Positions 44,172 to 52,829 of a stretch of 64,000 nt of DNA are shown piece by piece. The DNA is taken from assembly GCF_900186465.1 (NCBI RefSeq), contig NZ_LT891959.1:766921-830920 (forward strand). Direction: 5' to 3'. Each line of letters opens with the position of its first letter. Positions within the stretch are counted from its first letter, which is position 1. Source of the stretch: Centipeda felix (GTDB lineage: Bacteria > Bacillota > Negativicutes > Selenomonadales > Selenomonadaceae). The notes under the pieces were generated by a model, which made no database searches, had not been told where the DNA came from, and saw only the letters and a program-made list of their open reading frames with translations. The translations under genes and the position numbers were made by a program.

Positions 44172-45317
44172 CTACGGGGTACAATATCTCTTGCGTCCAA
44201 GAGCGAGAATCTTCTCCGCCACACGGCGCGCCGCATGGGGTTCACCAAGACGTGCTGCCGCGCGCGACAGGCGTTCCGTCACGTAGCGGCGATCCGCGCC
44301 GTCCGCGATGATCTTCTCCATCTCCGCCGCGATGCGGTTGGGCTGCACGGCCCCCTGCAGCAGCTCTGTCTCAAACGTCTCGCCGAGCAGGATGTTCGGC
44401 AGGGAAAAGCGCGGCACATCGACGAGCAGACGCCCGATGAGATAGGAGAGTGCCGACATCCGATAGAGGACGACGGCGGGCAGCCCCATGAGCGCCGCCT
44501 CCATCACCACTGTGCCCGAGGTTGCCATCGCAGCGCGTGCGAGCCCCATGAGGGCATAGCGCGCGTCGTGGGTCAGCGTCACCTCCGCCGTGGATGCAGC
44601 GAGATGCCTTCTGATGCGCTCCTCATCCACGCCGCCCGCGACGGGCAGAAAGAACCGTCGCGTGGGGTCTGCCGCTCCGAGCCGCTCCGCCGCCCCCAAC
44701 ATGGGAGGAAGGAGACGCTCGATCTCCTCACGGCGGCTGCCCGGGAGGAGCAGGATCGGCACATCATCTGCACCGATGCCGAAGTGACGCCGTGCCTCTG
44801 TGGGCGGCATCTCGGCACGCACCGTATCGACAAGCGGATTGCCGACGAACGAAATGTTCGCACCCGCCGCCTCATAGGGCGGCAGCTCATGCGGGAAAAT
44901 CGCGACGATCTCGTCGGCGAGAGCCGCGCAGGACTTCGCGCGCCCCTTACGCCATGCCCACGCAGACGGAGGAATATAAGAAAAGACGGGAATCCCCCGC
45001 TCCTTTGCCCGCGCCGCCAGCCGCCAGTTAAAATCCGGATAGTCGATGATGACCAGCACATCGGGACGCTCCTCATCCATCAAGTGCGTCAAATCATCAA
45101 GCAACGCGAAAATTCGGCGGAGATTCAAAATCACCGCCGAAATACCCATCACATTGTAGTCCGCATAATTTTGACGGAGTGCCACTCCCGCCGCCGCCAT
45201 CTCCGTACCGCCGAAGCCGATCAGCTTCACCGCCGGGTCAAGTGTGCGCAGTTCACGCGCTAACGCCGCCCCGTGGAGGTCGCCGGAGGTCTCTCCCGCC
45301 GAAAGCATGATCTTCAA
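44172..45317 (-). CDS. lpxB: Lipid A disaccharide synthase
   Basis: A 381-residue GT19 glycosyltransferase joining UDP-diacylglucosamine and lipid X. Motifs: MLSAGETSGDLHGAALAREL, FGGTEMAAAG, IDYPDFNWRLA, LLLPGSRREEIERLLP and TSGTVVMEAALMG. The apparent start is TTG at 45315-45317, ten bases after AGGAGG; the first ATG is three codons in and would be about 19 bases from that site. Confidence 0.95.
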   Translation of the reverse strand: MKIMLSAGETSGDLHGAALARELRTLDPAVKLIGFGGTEMAAAGVALRQNYADYNVMGISAVILNLRRIFALLDDLTHLMDEERPDVLVIIDYPDFNWRLAARAKERGIPVFSYIPPSAWAWRKGRAKSCAALADEIVAIFPHELPPYEAAGANISFVGNPLVDTVRAEMPPTEARRHFGIGADDVPILLLPGSRREEIERLLPPMLGAAERLGAADPTRRFFLPVAGGVDEERIRRHLAASTAEVTLTHDARYALMGLARAAMATSGTVVMEAALMGLPAVVLYRMSALSYLIGRLLVDVPRFSLPNILLGETFETELLQGAVQPNRIAAEMEKIIADGADRRYVTERLSRAAARLGEPHAARRVAEKILALGRKRYCTP

Positions 45318-45381
45318 ATGGGCAAGACCTCCTCGGTAGAATCAACAGCAAACACCGTCCGTATTTGCAAGGGATGCCTCA

Positions 45382-46185
45382 CTACATCGCCGCTATCGTA
45401 ATGCCGTTCGCCTCGGCAAGGGCAATCGCACGCTCCTTGTCCACAAAGAGTGTCTTTCCCGCCTCAATGGCGAGCGCAGACGCCTTCACCGCCACCAGCG
45501 ACTCGATCGTATCGAGCCCGACGGCAGGTACATCAAAACGACTGTCCTGCTGTGGCTTTGCCGCCTTTGCGACGACCGCACCGCCGCCGGCAAGCTGCCC
45601 GCCGCGGCGGATGCAGGCATCCGTCCCCTCGATCGCCTCAAGCGCCATGACCGCACGGTCTTTCACCACCGCCGTCTGTCCCACATCGAGACGTCCGATC
45701 TCGCGCGCCATCTGAAGCCCATACTCCATATCAGCGTGCTCTGCCGCCGAAGGCTGACGGCTCGTCAGAACTCCCGCGGGCGGCATCAGGGGACGGATGA
45801 GTGCCGTCTGGTCAAGCGGCGTCACACCGATCTTCATCAATGCCCCGATGAACATCATCATAATTGTATCGTCATTCTGGTTCGGCAGCTGCATCAGCAT
45901 CCCGCGCAGCATCTCATCCGGCTGAACCGCGCCCGTAAAGAGCAGCTCCTTGGTCACCTTGCCGATCATCGTGACCTTTTGGATCTTCTCCTGCTGCAGA
46001 TACGCCAAAATCGATGCAATCGAGCCGATGCTGATCTCACGATAGGCATTCGCCGCATCCTTCAGCTCAGGGTCGCAGTCCGGCAAGAGTGCAATCGCAT
46101 GCACCTCAAAGCCCTGCGCACGTGCCGCGCGTGCACACGCGGCGGGCAGGTGTCCGACACCTGCGAGCAGCCCCAGTTTTTCCAT
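45382..46185 (-). CDS. lpxI: UDP-2,3-diacylglucosamine diphosphatase LpxI
   Basis: A 267-residue enzyme of the DUF1009/LpxI family that hydrolyses UDP-diacylglucosamine to lipid X, replacing LpxH. LGLLAGVGHLPAACARAAR opens the N-domain, and RAVMALEAIEGTDACIRRGG with KPQQDSRFDVPAVGLDTI form the C-domain. The ATG at 46185 follows GGGAG by six bases, 11 bases after the lpxA stop. Use of LpxI rather than LpxH is known in alphaproteobacteria and some other lineages. Confidence 0.94.
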   Translation of the reverse strand: MEKLGLLAGVGHLPAACARAARAQGFEVHAIALLPDCDPELKDAANAYREISIGSIASILAYLQQEKIQKVTMIGKVTKELLFTGAVQPDEMLRGMLMQLPNQNDDTIMMMFIGALMKIGVTPLDQTALIRPLMPPAGVLTSRQPSAAEHADMEYGLQMAREIGRLDVGQTAVVKDRAVMALEAIEGTDACIRRGGQLAGGGAVVAKAAKPQQDSRFDVPAVGLDTIESLVAVKASALAIEAGKTLFVDKERAIALAEANGITIAAM

Positions 46186-46196
46186 GGCAGTCTCCC

Positions 46197-47009
46197 TCAC
46201 TCGTCCTCGTGGCGTTCTCGGCAGATACCGCGCTCCGCATTGCGGAGGAAGCGCAGCATGTGATCGATCTCCTCGCAGGAGTCCACCTCCTGCTCAATCA
46301 CGGCAATCGCCTGTGTGAGGTTCAGCCCCGAGCGATAGAGGATCTTATAGGCCTGCTTGATGCGACGGCGCACATCGAGCGGGATGCCGGCACGCGAGAT
46401 GCCGACGCTGTTTAGGCCCACGGCGCGCGCGGGATGCCCGTCCACCATGGTGAACGGCACAACATCCTGCACGAGTTTTGACGTGCCGCCGATCATCGCG
46501 TTGCGACCGATCTTGACAAACTGATGCACGCCCGCCATGCCGCCGATCACAACGCCATCCTCGACGATTGCATGACCCGCCAGCATGGCGGCGTTGCTCA
46601 TGATAATATGGTTGCCGAGCACACAGTTATGCGCCACATGGGTATACGCCATCAGCAGGCAATCGTCGCCAATGCGCGTCTCCTCGCCCTCGCCCGTCGC
46701 GCGGTGCACGGTCGCACACTCGCGGATCGTCGTGCGGTCGCCGATGAACGTATAGCTCTTTTCCCCTTTGAACTTCAGATCCTGCGGCACCTCGCCGATG
46801 GATGCGCCTTGAAAAATCTGGCAGTCGCGCCCGATCTGCGTCCATTCCCTAATGACGACGTGCGGGGCGATCTTCGTCCCCTCGCCGATCTGGACATGAT
46901 CCGAGATGACCGCATAAGGGCCGATCTCCACGTCGCGGGCGATGCGCGCCGTCGGTGCGACCACCGCCACCTCGTGGATATAGGCAAGAACCTTGCTCGT
47001 GCCTGTCAT
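46197..47009 (-). CDS. lpxA: UDP-N-acetylglucosamine acyltransferase
   Basis: A 270-residue left-handed beta-helix enzyme that puts the first 3-hydroxyacyl chain on UDP-GlcNAc. Hexapeptide repeats run through PTARIARDVEIGPYAVI; the active-site region is AYTHVAHNCVLGNHIIMSNA, and the C-terminal helices follow GLNSVGISRAGI. The ATG at 47009 has GAAGGAG nine bases upstream and gives the usual N-terminus; the earlier ATG at 47051 has no ribosome site. Confidence 0.96.
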   Translation of the reverse strand: MTGTSKVLAYIHEVAVVAPTARIARDVEIGPYAVISDHVQIGEGTKIAPHVVIREWTQIGRDCQIFQGASIGEVPQDLKFKGEKSYTFIGDRTTIRECATVHRATGEGEETRIGDDCLLMAYTHVAHNCVLGNHIIMSNAAMLAGHAIVEDGVVIGGMAGVHQFVKIGRNAMIGGTSKLVQDVVPFTMVDGHPARAVGLNSVGISRAGIPLDVRRRIKQAYKILYRSGLNLTQAIAVIEQEVDSCEEIDHMLRFLRNAERGICRERHEDE

Positions 47010-47175
47010 CTGTTTCAACTCCTTCAGCCCCGCAGGAATCGGGGCAGACATATTCCACTATCCATTACAATCCGACAAAAGGGCAAGACTTTCACATGGC
47101 AAAATCAGCCATTATCGCCGGATTTCGCGTTTTATCGTGAATTATGTCCGTTTATCCTGTCATTATGACGCACAG

Positions 47176-47616
47176 TCAAATGTCTTCGCCGTTTTTCAGA
47201 GCAAACTTGAAGTCTGCCGATGCGACAAGATCCTCTCCGACGTACGCATCTGCATGAAGCACGCCAAACACGCCGCGCACACGCACCAGCTCCGCCTTTG
47301 TCACGACCACATCACCGGGAACGACGGGACGCTTGAACTTTACATTCTCCATCCCGCCAAAGAGTGCAATCTTGCCGCGATGTTCCTCAGGATAAAGCAT
47401 TGTCACCCCGCCGACCTGCGCCATTCCTTCGAGCAGGAGTACCCCCGGCATAATCGGATGCCCCGGGAAATGTCCGAGGAAAAACGGCTCGTTCATCGTC
47501 ACACACTTGATGCCCGTTGCCGACTTGAACGGCTCCAGCTCGATGATCCGATCCACAAGGAGCATCGGCGGACGATGCGGCAAAATCTTTTGAATCTCAT
47601 TGATATCCAACGTCAT
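47176..47616 (-). CDS. fabZ: 3-hydroxyacyl-ACP dehydratase FabZ
   Basis: A 146-residue hot-dog fold enzyme that dehydrates 3-hydroxyacyl-ACP, competing with LpxA for the same substrate. ILPHRPPMLLVDRIIEL and the active-site HFPGHPIMPGVLLLEGMAQ, with His and Glu, are clear. The start overlaps the lpxC stop (ATGA). Between fabZ and lpxA there are 166 bases, AT-rich in part, where I see no gene and only weak promoter-like sequence. Confidence 0.97.
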   Translation of the reverse strand: MTLDINEIQKILPHRPPMLLVDRIIELEPFKSATGIKCVTMNEPFFLGHFPGHPIMPGVLLLEGMAQVGGVTMLYPEEHRGKIALFGGMENVKFKRPVVPGDVVVTKAELVRVRGVFGVLHADAYVGEDLVASADFKFALKNGEDI

Positions 47617-48443
47617 GCTTGATCCCTCTCCCCTGCAATCTCTTTTGCCAGCGCGGTATTGAGTGCGTGTCCCGAGGCAACGGCGATGATATGCCCGCGA
47701 ACCATACCTGCCAGACGAATATCCCCGATTACATCGAGAATCTTATGGCGCACCAGCTCGTTGGGAAAGTTCAGCGGGTTCATCCATCCCTCGTCGTTGT
47801 AGACGATCACCGTCTCCAGCGAGCCGCCCAGTCCCAGCCCATGCGCACGCAGCGCCGCAATCTCCTTTTCATAGGCAATCGTCCGTGCCGGCGCAATCTC
47901 GCGCTCGTACGCGGAGGGCGAAACCTTGATGTCGTAGTACTGTACCCCGATGAGCGGATGCTCATTCAGCGAGGTAAACGAAACGCGCAGCCCATCGTAC
48001 GGCAGTGCCATGATGAAGTGTCCGCCATTGTCTACACGGTAGATGCGGTCAATGACCGTCTCCTGCCGCACGGCATCCTGTTCGATGCTCCCGGCGCGTG
48101 CAATCAGTTCAAAGAACGCCCGTGCACTGCCGTCAGCGACGGGCGGCTCCTCTGCATCGAGCATCACGCGGCAGTTGTCAATCCCGTGCACATGCAGTGC
48201 ACTCATCAGATGCTCAATCGTAAAGAACTTCAGTGCCCCTGCACCAATTGTCGTTGCGCGCATTGTCGCCGTCACATGTGCTGCCGTCGCCGCCACAGGC
48301 GGCACATCCGGCAAATCGGCGCGCGCAAACAGGATCCCCGACCCCGGCGGTGCCGGTGCGAGTTCCATATGTACCGGCCGTCCCGAATGCAGTCCAATCC
48401 CATCGTAGACCACCCGTGACGCCAGTGTTTTCTGTTTTTGCAA
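47613..48443 (-). CDS. lpxC: UDP-3-O-acyl-N-acetylglucosamine deacetylase
   Basis: A 276-residue zinc deacetylase for the committed step of lipid A synthesis. Motifs: ASRVVYDGIGLHSGRPV, FFTIEHLMSALHVHGIDN with the first zinc His, SLNEHPLIG, and VRHKILDVIGDIRLAG with the other ligands. The start is best placed at a TTG (48441-48443) with GGAGG seven bases upstream; a longer frame to 48542 crosses the promoter. It leads the LPS block. Confidence 0.96.
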   Translation of the reverse strand: MQKQKTLASRVVYDGIGLHSGRPVHMELAPAPPGSGILFARADLPDVPPVAATAAHVTATMRATTIGAGALKFFTIEHLMSALHVHGIDNCRVMLDAEEPPVADGSARAFFELIARAGSIEQDAVRQETVIDRIYRVDNGGHFIMALPYDGLRVSFTSLNEHPLIGVQYYDIKVSPSAYEREIAPARTIAYEKEIAALRAHGLGLGGSLETVIVYNDEGWMNPLNFPNELVRHKILDVIGDIRLAGMVRGHIIAVASGHALNTALAKEIAGERDQA

Positions 48444-48513
48444 GCGTAAACCTCCATGAACGGACGAGCAAAATATCGTACCGTCCAACAATTCCGATTG
48501 CTTCTTCCCGTAC

Positions 48514-48542
48514 ATGATACTAAAAATTTTGCGAACATGCAA
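48514..48542 (-). promoter_or_regulatory. Promoter for lpxC and the LPS block
   Basis: TTGCAT (48537-48542), a 17-base spacer and TATCAT (48514-48519) on the minus strand, 71 bases before the TTG start. Confidence 0.65.
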
Positions 48543-48555
48543 GAAAAAACAGGAT

Positions 48556-48584
48556 TTGACAACATATCCGCCTTTTGTTATAGT
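48556..48584 (+). promoter_or_regulatory. Promoter for tmRNA
   Basis: TTGACA (48556-48561), a 17-base spacer and TATAGT (48579-48584), 28 bases before the tmRNA 5' end. It is back to back with the lpxC promoter. Confidence 0.8.
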
Positions 48585-48611
48585 ATGGATAAGCGCACAG
48601 CTTCCATTATC

Positions 48612-48963
48612 GGGGATGTAATGGTCTCGACGGGGATGGATGGCATGTGGACAGCGAGCCGGGGGGTCATCATCCCGTCAGTAAGGTGAAACTTTTATTT
48701 AAACATAAAAGCAAACGAAGACTACGCTCTGGCGGCTTAAGCCAGCCCCTTTCCGTCTGCCTCCCGCACGGATGGAGACAGGGGTCAAACGCGGGATACC
48801 TGAGAGCCACCGCACGATAACTCTCACGGGAACTTCATCGTGATCGGAACGGTGCACCCTGTCTGCGGGGGCCGCCGAACCTAAAGCAAAGCACAGACTG
48901 CGCTCGGAGAAATCCATGTGACGTTATCTTCGGACAGGAGTTCGATTCTCCTCATCTCCACCA
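48612..48963 (+). ncRNA. ssrA: Transfer-messenger RNA (tmRNA)
   Basis: 352 nucleotides. The 5' end GGGGATGTAATGG pairs with the 3' CATCTCCACCA, and the T arm reads GGACAGGAGTTCGATTCTCC-like. The tag frame at 48711-48740 encodes ANEDYALAA and TAA, giving the tag A-ANEDYALAA on rescued proteins, with the usual hydrophobic ALAA end for proteolysis. With SmpB it frees ribosomes stalled on broken messages. RqcH in the same window serves a parallel rescue path. Confidence 0.97.
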
Positions 48964-48977
48964 AACGACACGACAAA

Positions 48978-48997
48978 AGCCGCCCAATCGGGCGGCT
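48978..48997 (+). terminator. Terminator of tmRNA
   Basis: AGCCGCCC/GGGCGGCT stem with a 4-base loop and a run of Ts, 14 bases after the CCA end. Confidence 0.92.
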
Positions 48998-49053
48998 TTT
49001 TTTGTATAAAAAGACCGCCGCACGGCCCTCCGTGCAGCGGTTCAATACATCCA

Positions 49054-49713
49054 TCATAGATTTCGTTTCAATTTTTCCAGATCGGGGAACAGCTCGCCGA
49101 TCGAGTCCGAGAGGCCGTCGCTCGGCTCCAGTATCTCGAGGACGGGGCGCATGGTCTCACGAAACTTTGCGTCATCCTGCATGAGTGCGAGAACGGCACT
49201 CGTATTGACGGCGTCGGCAAGTGCGGAGTGCTGACTCCCCTCAAACTTGCGTCCCATCGCACCGAGTGCGTGCTTCAGTGCGAGGCTGTTGTGGAGCCCG
49301 AGGCGGTCGTCAAACTCCTGCTGGAGGTCGACCCAGCGCGCATCGAGCCACGTGACGTCAAAGTCCGGCAGTTTCAGACGGCACTCCTTGCGCAGCTGCT
49401 TGATGTCGGACATACTCCACGAGTAGATCTTCGTCTCTGCCTCGCCGATCCACGCAACGAATGCGTGAAAGCTGTCGGCGAACGCGGGATGCCCTGCGAC
49501 CTTCTCCTGGGTGATGCCCGTCAGCTCGGTGATGTGCTTCTTTACCATCCCATACTCAGGACAAACATAGCACTGAAATTCGTCCTCCTGCACAAAATCC
49601 TCATTCAGGCGCACCGCGCCGATCTCGATGATTTCTCCGTTCAATTTCCTGCGGACATCCCGGTATTCCTTCCCCACGGGATTCATTTCCAAATCTACGA
49701 CGATGTGTTTCAT
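49054..49713 (-). CDS. DEDDh 3'-5' exonuclease (ERI-1/DnaQ-like)
   Basis: A 219-residue protein. HIVVDLEMNPVG carries the D-x-E motif; GEIIEIGAVRLNEDF, ITELTGITQEKVAG and the final HSALADAVNTSAVL with the catalytic His and Asp complete a DEDDh site. The layout is closest to the ERI-1/KapD-like branch, which trims RNA or DNA 3' ends. The substrate is unknown. As PolC here has no exonuclease, a trans-proofreading role is conceivable but unproven. It is a single gene, convergent with tmRNA. Confidence 0.88.
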   Translation of the reverse strand: MKHIVVDLEMNPVGKEYRDVRRKLNGEIIEIGAVRLNEDFVQEDEFQCYVCPEYGMVKKHITELTGITQEKVAGHPAFADSFHAFVAWIGEAETKIYSWSMSDIKQLRKECRLKLPDFDVTWLDARWVDLQQEFDDRLGLHNSLALKHALGAMGRKFEGSQHSALADAVNTSAVLALMQDDAKFRETMRPVLEILEPSDGLSDSIGELFPDLEKLKRNL

Positions 49714-49871
49714 GACAACCCTTACTTTCGAAAATTATCTGCCGTAAGTGACGCGCGGCAGATGGTGTTGCAGTAGTTTAGATTTTTTGATATCGTCACG
49801 TCGTTTTTCAATCATAGCACAATGGCGCGTGAAAATCAATGTTTAAGGGTATTTAGTCCTATATTCATCGC

Positions 49872-49899
49872 TTACTTTTTCAATGAAACGTGATAGAAT
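49872..49899 (+). promoter_or_regulatory. Probable promoter for the MFS transporter
   Basis: TTACTT (49872-49877), a 16-base spacer and TAGAAT (49894-49899), 36 bases before the ATG. Confidence 0.5.
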
Positions 49900-49934
49900 G
49901 GTAAGAGAAACACGATAAAGAGAAAGGGTCTGTC

Positions 49935-51131
49935 ATGAACTGGAAAGTGGTACTCGCGCTGCTCACGTGCAACGTGCTCTTCATGTCCGCAAGCTATACG
50001 ATGATCATTCCGTTCCTGCCGATGTATCTGACGAACGAACTTGGTGTGGACGATGCCTCCGTGAATCTCTGGTCAGGACTTGCGTTCTCGGTGACTTTTT
50101 TCGTCTCCGCGGTCATGGCTCCAATCTGGGGTCGTATCGCCGACCGCAAGGGAAAGCGTCTCATGGCCATGCGCGCGAGCCTTCTCATCGCGATCAGCTA
50201 TCTGCTCGGCGGACTCGTCACGTCCCCCGAGCAGCTCATCATCGTGCGCCTCTTTCAGGGCTTTGCCGCAGGACTCTGGCCGATGGATCTTGCGATCATG
50301 ACGCTCTACGCGCCGCAGGAGCGGCTCGGTTTCTCCCTCGGCATCATGCAGGGCACGCTCACGGCGGGCGGCGTCGTCGGGCCTCTGCTCGGCGGTGTCC
50401 TCGCGGAGCTGTTCGGGATGCGCACGAGCTTCTATATCGGCGGTCTGGCACTCTTCATCAACTTTCTTGCCTTTACGTTTATCATCAAAGAACCGCCGAT
50501 GCCGAAAGAGACCGCACCGCTTACAGCAGAGGAAAAAAATCCGATGCACCTCTGGCATATCCCCATCCTGCGCACGATGATGATTGTGAGTACGCTCGCG
50601 CAGGTGGTGCTCTACATCCTCATGCCCGTCCTGACAACCTACATCAAGGTGCTCGCGGGCGCGATGGACAACATCGTCTTTGTCGCGGGCGCAGTATTCT
50701 CTCTCGGCGGCATCGCAGGAGCGATCTCCGCGCCGCTCTGGGGGATCTACGGCACACGGCGCGGCTATTTCAGCGCGATGTTCCTCGCCATGCTGTGCGC
50801 GGGAGGCATGTTCATCCTGCAGGGCATCCCCGACACCCTCGTCCCCTTTGCCGTCATGCAGTTCGGCGTGGGGCTCTTCCTCGCCGGGATTCAGCCCTCG
50901 CTGAACGCCGTCATCGCTCAGCATACGCCCGCGCAGCTCAAGGGAAGCGTCTTCGGGCTGCTCTTCTCCGCCCAGCAGATTGGCTCTGCCGCTGGGCCGC
51001 TGCTCGGCGGCGCCGTCGCGACGTACCTTGGAATACACTACCTCTTCCCGACCTCGGGCACGATTCTCCTCATCCTCGCCGCCTTCGTGCGGTGGCGGTA
51101 TGTGAGGAAGGGGCATCCGGCGGTAGAATAA
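49935..51131 (+). CDS. Major facilitator superfamily transporter (drug:H+ antiporter-1 like)
   Basis: A 398-residue protein with twelve hydrophobic segments. The loop 2-3 motif is WGRIADRKGKRLMAM, and the fifth span has LTAGGVVGPLLGG, the antiporter motif C that marks exporters. A repeat of the loop motif, GIYGTRRGYF, lies in the second half. It is most like bacterial multidrug or sugar efflux pumps; the substrate is unknown. The ATG follows AGAAAGGG and the gene stands alone. Confidence 0.88.
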   Translation: MNWKVVLALLTCNVLFMSASYTMIIPFLPMYLTNELGVDDASVNLWSGLAFSVTFFVSAVMAPIWGRIADRKGKRLMAMRASLLIAISYLLGGLVTSPEQLIIVRLFQGFAAGLWPMDLAIMTLYAPQERLGFSLGIMQGTLTAGGVVGPLLGGVLAELFGMRTSFYIGGLALFINFLAFTFIIKEPPMPKETAPLTAEEKNPMHLWHIPILRTMMIVSTLAQVVLYILMPVLTTYIKVLAGAMDNIVFVAGAVFSLGGIAGAISAPLWGIYGTRRGYFSAMFLAMLCAGGMFILQGIPDTLVPFAVMQFGVGLFLAGIQPSLNAVIAQHTPAQLKGSVFGLLFSAQQIGSAAGPLLGGAVATYLGIHYLFPTSGTILLILAAFVRWRYVRKGHPAVE

Positions 51132-51140
51132 CATGGAAAA

Positions 51141-51177
51141 AAATGCTGTACGAAAGCAAAACACTTCGTACAGCATT
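51141..51177. terminator. Bidirectional terminator between MFS gene and leuB
   Basis: AAATGCTGTACGA/TCGTACAGCATTT, a 13-bp stem with A runs before and T runs after, serving both convergent genes. Confidence 0.88.
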
Positions 51178-51259
51178 TTTGTTGGCATTGGCAAAGCCCC
51201 GACAGGGGAGCCGTTGATCGCAATCAGGGAAGCAGCGCATTTACCGATAGGGAAGCACC

Positions 51260-52333
51260 TTATAGGCGCTTAAGCACCGCATCCGTCATTTCCTGCGTGC
51301 CGACCTTCGTGCAGCCCGTATCCGCGAGGTAGATATCCGCCGTCCGCATCCCCTCGGCGAGTGCCGCATCCACCGCCGCTTCGATGGCGGCGGCCGCTTC
51401 CTCCTCATGGAGCGCATAGCGCAGCAGCATCGCCGCCGAGAGGATCGTCCCGAGCGGGTTTGCGATTCCCTTCCCTGCGATGTCGGGCGCACTGCCGTGA
51501 ATCGGCTCAAAGAGACTCGTGCCCGTCCCGATCGACGCCGACGGCATGAGACCGATCGAGCCGCCGATCACCGCCGCCTCATCGGAGAGAATATCACCGA
51601 AGAGATTGCCCGTCACGACGACATCGAACTGTGTCGGGCGCACGGCAAGCTGCATGGCGCAGTTATCGACGTAGAGATGATCGAGCTCCACATCTGCGTA
51701 CTCCTTTGCCAATGCCGCCACCGTACGCCGCCAGAGCCGCGACGTTGCAAGCACGTTCGCCTTGTCCACGGACGTGACCTTGGAGCGTCTGAGACGCGCC
51801 GTCTCAAATGCAAGGCGTGCGATGCGCTCCACCTCGGGCACGGAGTAGTTCTCCATATCCCACGCACGCTCTGCGCCGTCCACCTGCTCCGACTCGCACT
51901 TCTCGCCGAAATAAATGCCGCCGATCAGCTCTCGCACAATGACGAGATCGACACCGCGCACGAGATCGGGCTTCAGCGGCGAGTGCTCGATGAGCGCATC
52001 CGCCACCTTGACTGGACGCAGATTCGCATAGAGTCCGAGGCCCTTGCGCAGGCCGAGGATGGCACGTTCAGGACGCAGTGCAGGCTCCACCGCGTCCCAC
52101 TTCGTCCCGCCGACCGCGCCGAAGAGCACGCCGTCCGATGCCTTGCAGACGGCGAGCGTATCCTCGGGCAGCGGCGTACCGTATGCATCGTACGCCGTGC
52201 CGCCCGCATCGCGCGTTTCATAGGAAAGTCCGAGCGAGAACTTCGCATCGACAGCCTTCAGGACGCGTACCGCTTCACTCGTGATCTCCTGCCCGATGCC
52301 GTCGCCCGGGACGACCGCAATCTTATACCCCAT
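51260..52333 (-). CDS. leuB: 3-isopropylmalate dehydrogenase
   Basis: A 357-residue NAD-dependent enzyme of leucine synthesis. It has [26 protein letters not shown], the substrate loop LRKGLGLYANLRPVKV, VRELIGGIYFG, SVDKANVLATSRLWR, DVVVTGNLFGDILSDEA and PIHGSAPDIAGKGIANPLGT, all typical. It overlaps the leuD stop by 11 bases and ends the leuC-leuD-leuB unit. Confidence 0.97.
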   Translation of the reverse strand: MGYKIAVVPGDGIGQEITSEAVRVLKAVDAKFSLGLSYETRDAGGTAYDAYGTPLPEDTLAVCKASDGVLFGAVGGTKWDAVEPALRPERAILGLRKGLGLYANLRPVKVADALIEHSPLKPDLVRGVDLVIVRELIGGIYFGEKCESEQVDGAERAWDMENYSVPEVERIARLAFETARLRRSKVTSVDKANVLATSRLWRRTVAALAKEYADVELDHLYVDNCAMQLAVRPTQFDVVVTGNLFGDILSDEAAVIGGSIGLMPSASIGTGTSLFEPIHGSAPDIAGKGIANPLGTILSAAMLLRYALHEEEAAAAIEAAVDAALAEGMRTADIYLADTGCTKVGTQEMTDAVLKRL

Positions 52334-52829
52334 GACGAAATCCCCCGTTCTCCTTGATATAGTTCAGCAGTCCGCCCGCACGCGCAATATCCTGCACAAA
52401 GCCCGGCAGAGGATGCGCATGGAACGTATCGCCCGTCGTCAGATTTTCAATTGTTCCCGTCTCCGTATCGACACGCAGACGGTCACCCGCGCGGATCTTC
52501 TCCACATCATCGCCGATCTCGAGAAGCGGCAGACCGATATTGATGCCGTTGCGGTAGAAGATGCGCGCAAAGCTTGCCGCAATCACGACGGGAATGCCCG
52601 ATGCCGCGATGGCAATCGGGGCATGCTCACGCGAGGAGCCGCAGCCGAAATTCTTTCCGCCGACCATGATGTCGCCCTGCTGCACACTGCCCGCGAACGT
52701 CGTGTCGATGTCCTCCATGCAGTGCGCCGCGAGTGCCTTCGGCTCGAACGTATTGAGATAGCGTGCGGGGATGATGACATCCGTGTCAATGTTATCGCCG
52801 TAGCGCCAAACCTTTCCCTCGAACATCAC
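52323..52829 (-). CDS. leuD: 3-isopropylmalate dehydratase small subunit
   Basis: A 168-residue subunit that pairs with LeuC to isomerise isopropylmalate. [17 protein letters not shown] and [19 protein letters not shown] (with the substrate-binding Ser-Ser-Arg) are conserved. The short form matches the stand-alone LeuD of the archaeal/Firmicute type. The start overlaps the leuC stop (ATGA). Confidence 0.96.
   Translation of the reverse strand: MMFEGKVWRYGDNIDTDVIIPARYLNTFEPKALAAHCMEDIDTTFAGSVQQGDIMVGGKNFGCGSSREHAPIAIAASGIPVVIAASFARIFYRNGINIGLPLLEIGDDVEKIRAGDRLRVDTETGTIENLTTGDTFHAHPLPGFVQDIARAGGLLNYIKENGGFRHGV

Noticed and set aside
48456-48689. Short plus-strand frame over the lpxC/tmRNA promoters
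   Set aside because: It runs through two promoters into the tmRNA 5' domain and has no ribosome site.
51226-51259. Possible remnant of the mobile repeat (two GGGAAGCA words near leuB end)
   Set aside because: Only 8-9 bases match the tip, with no second end and no target duplication.
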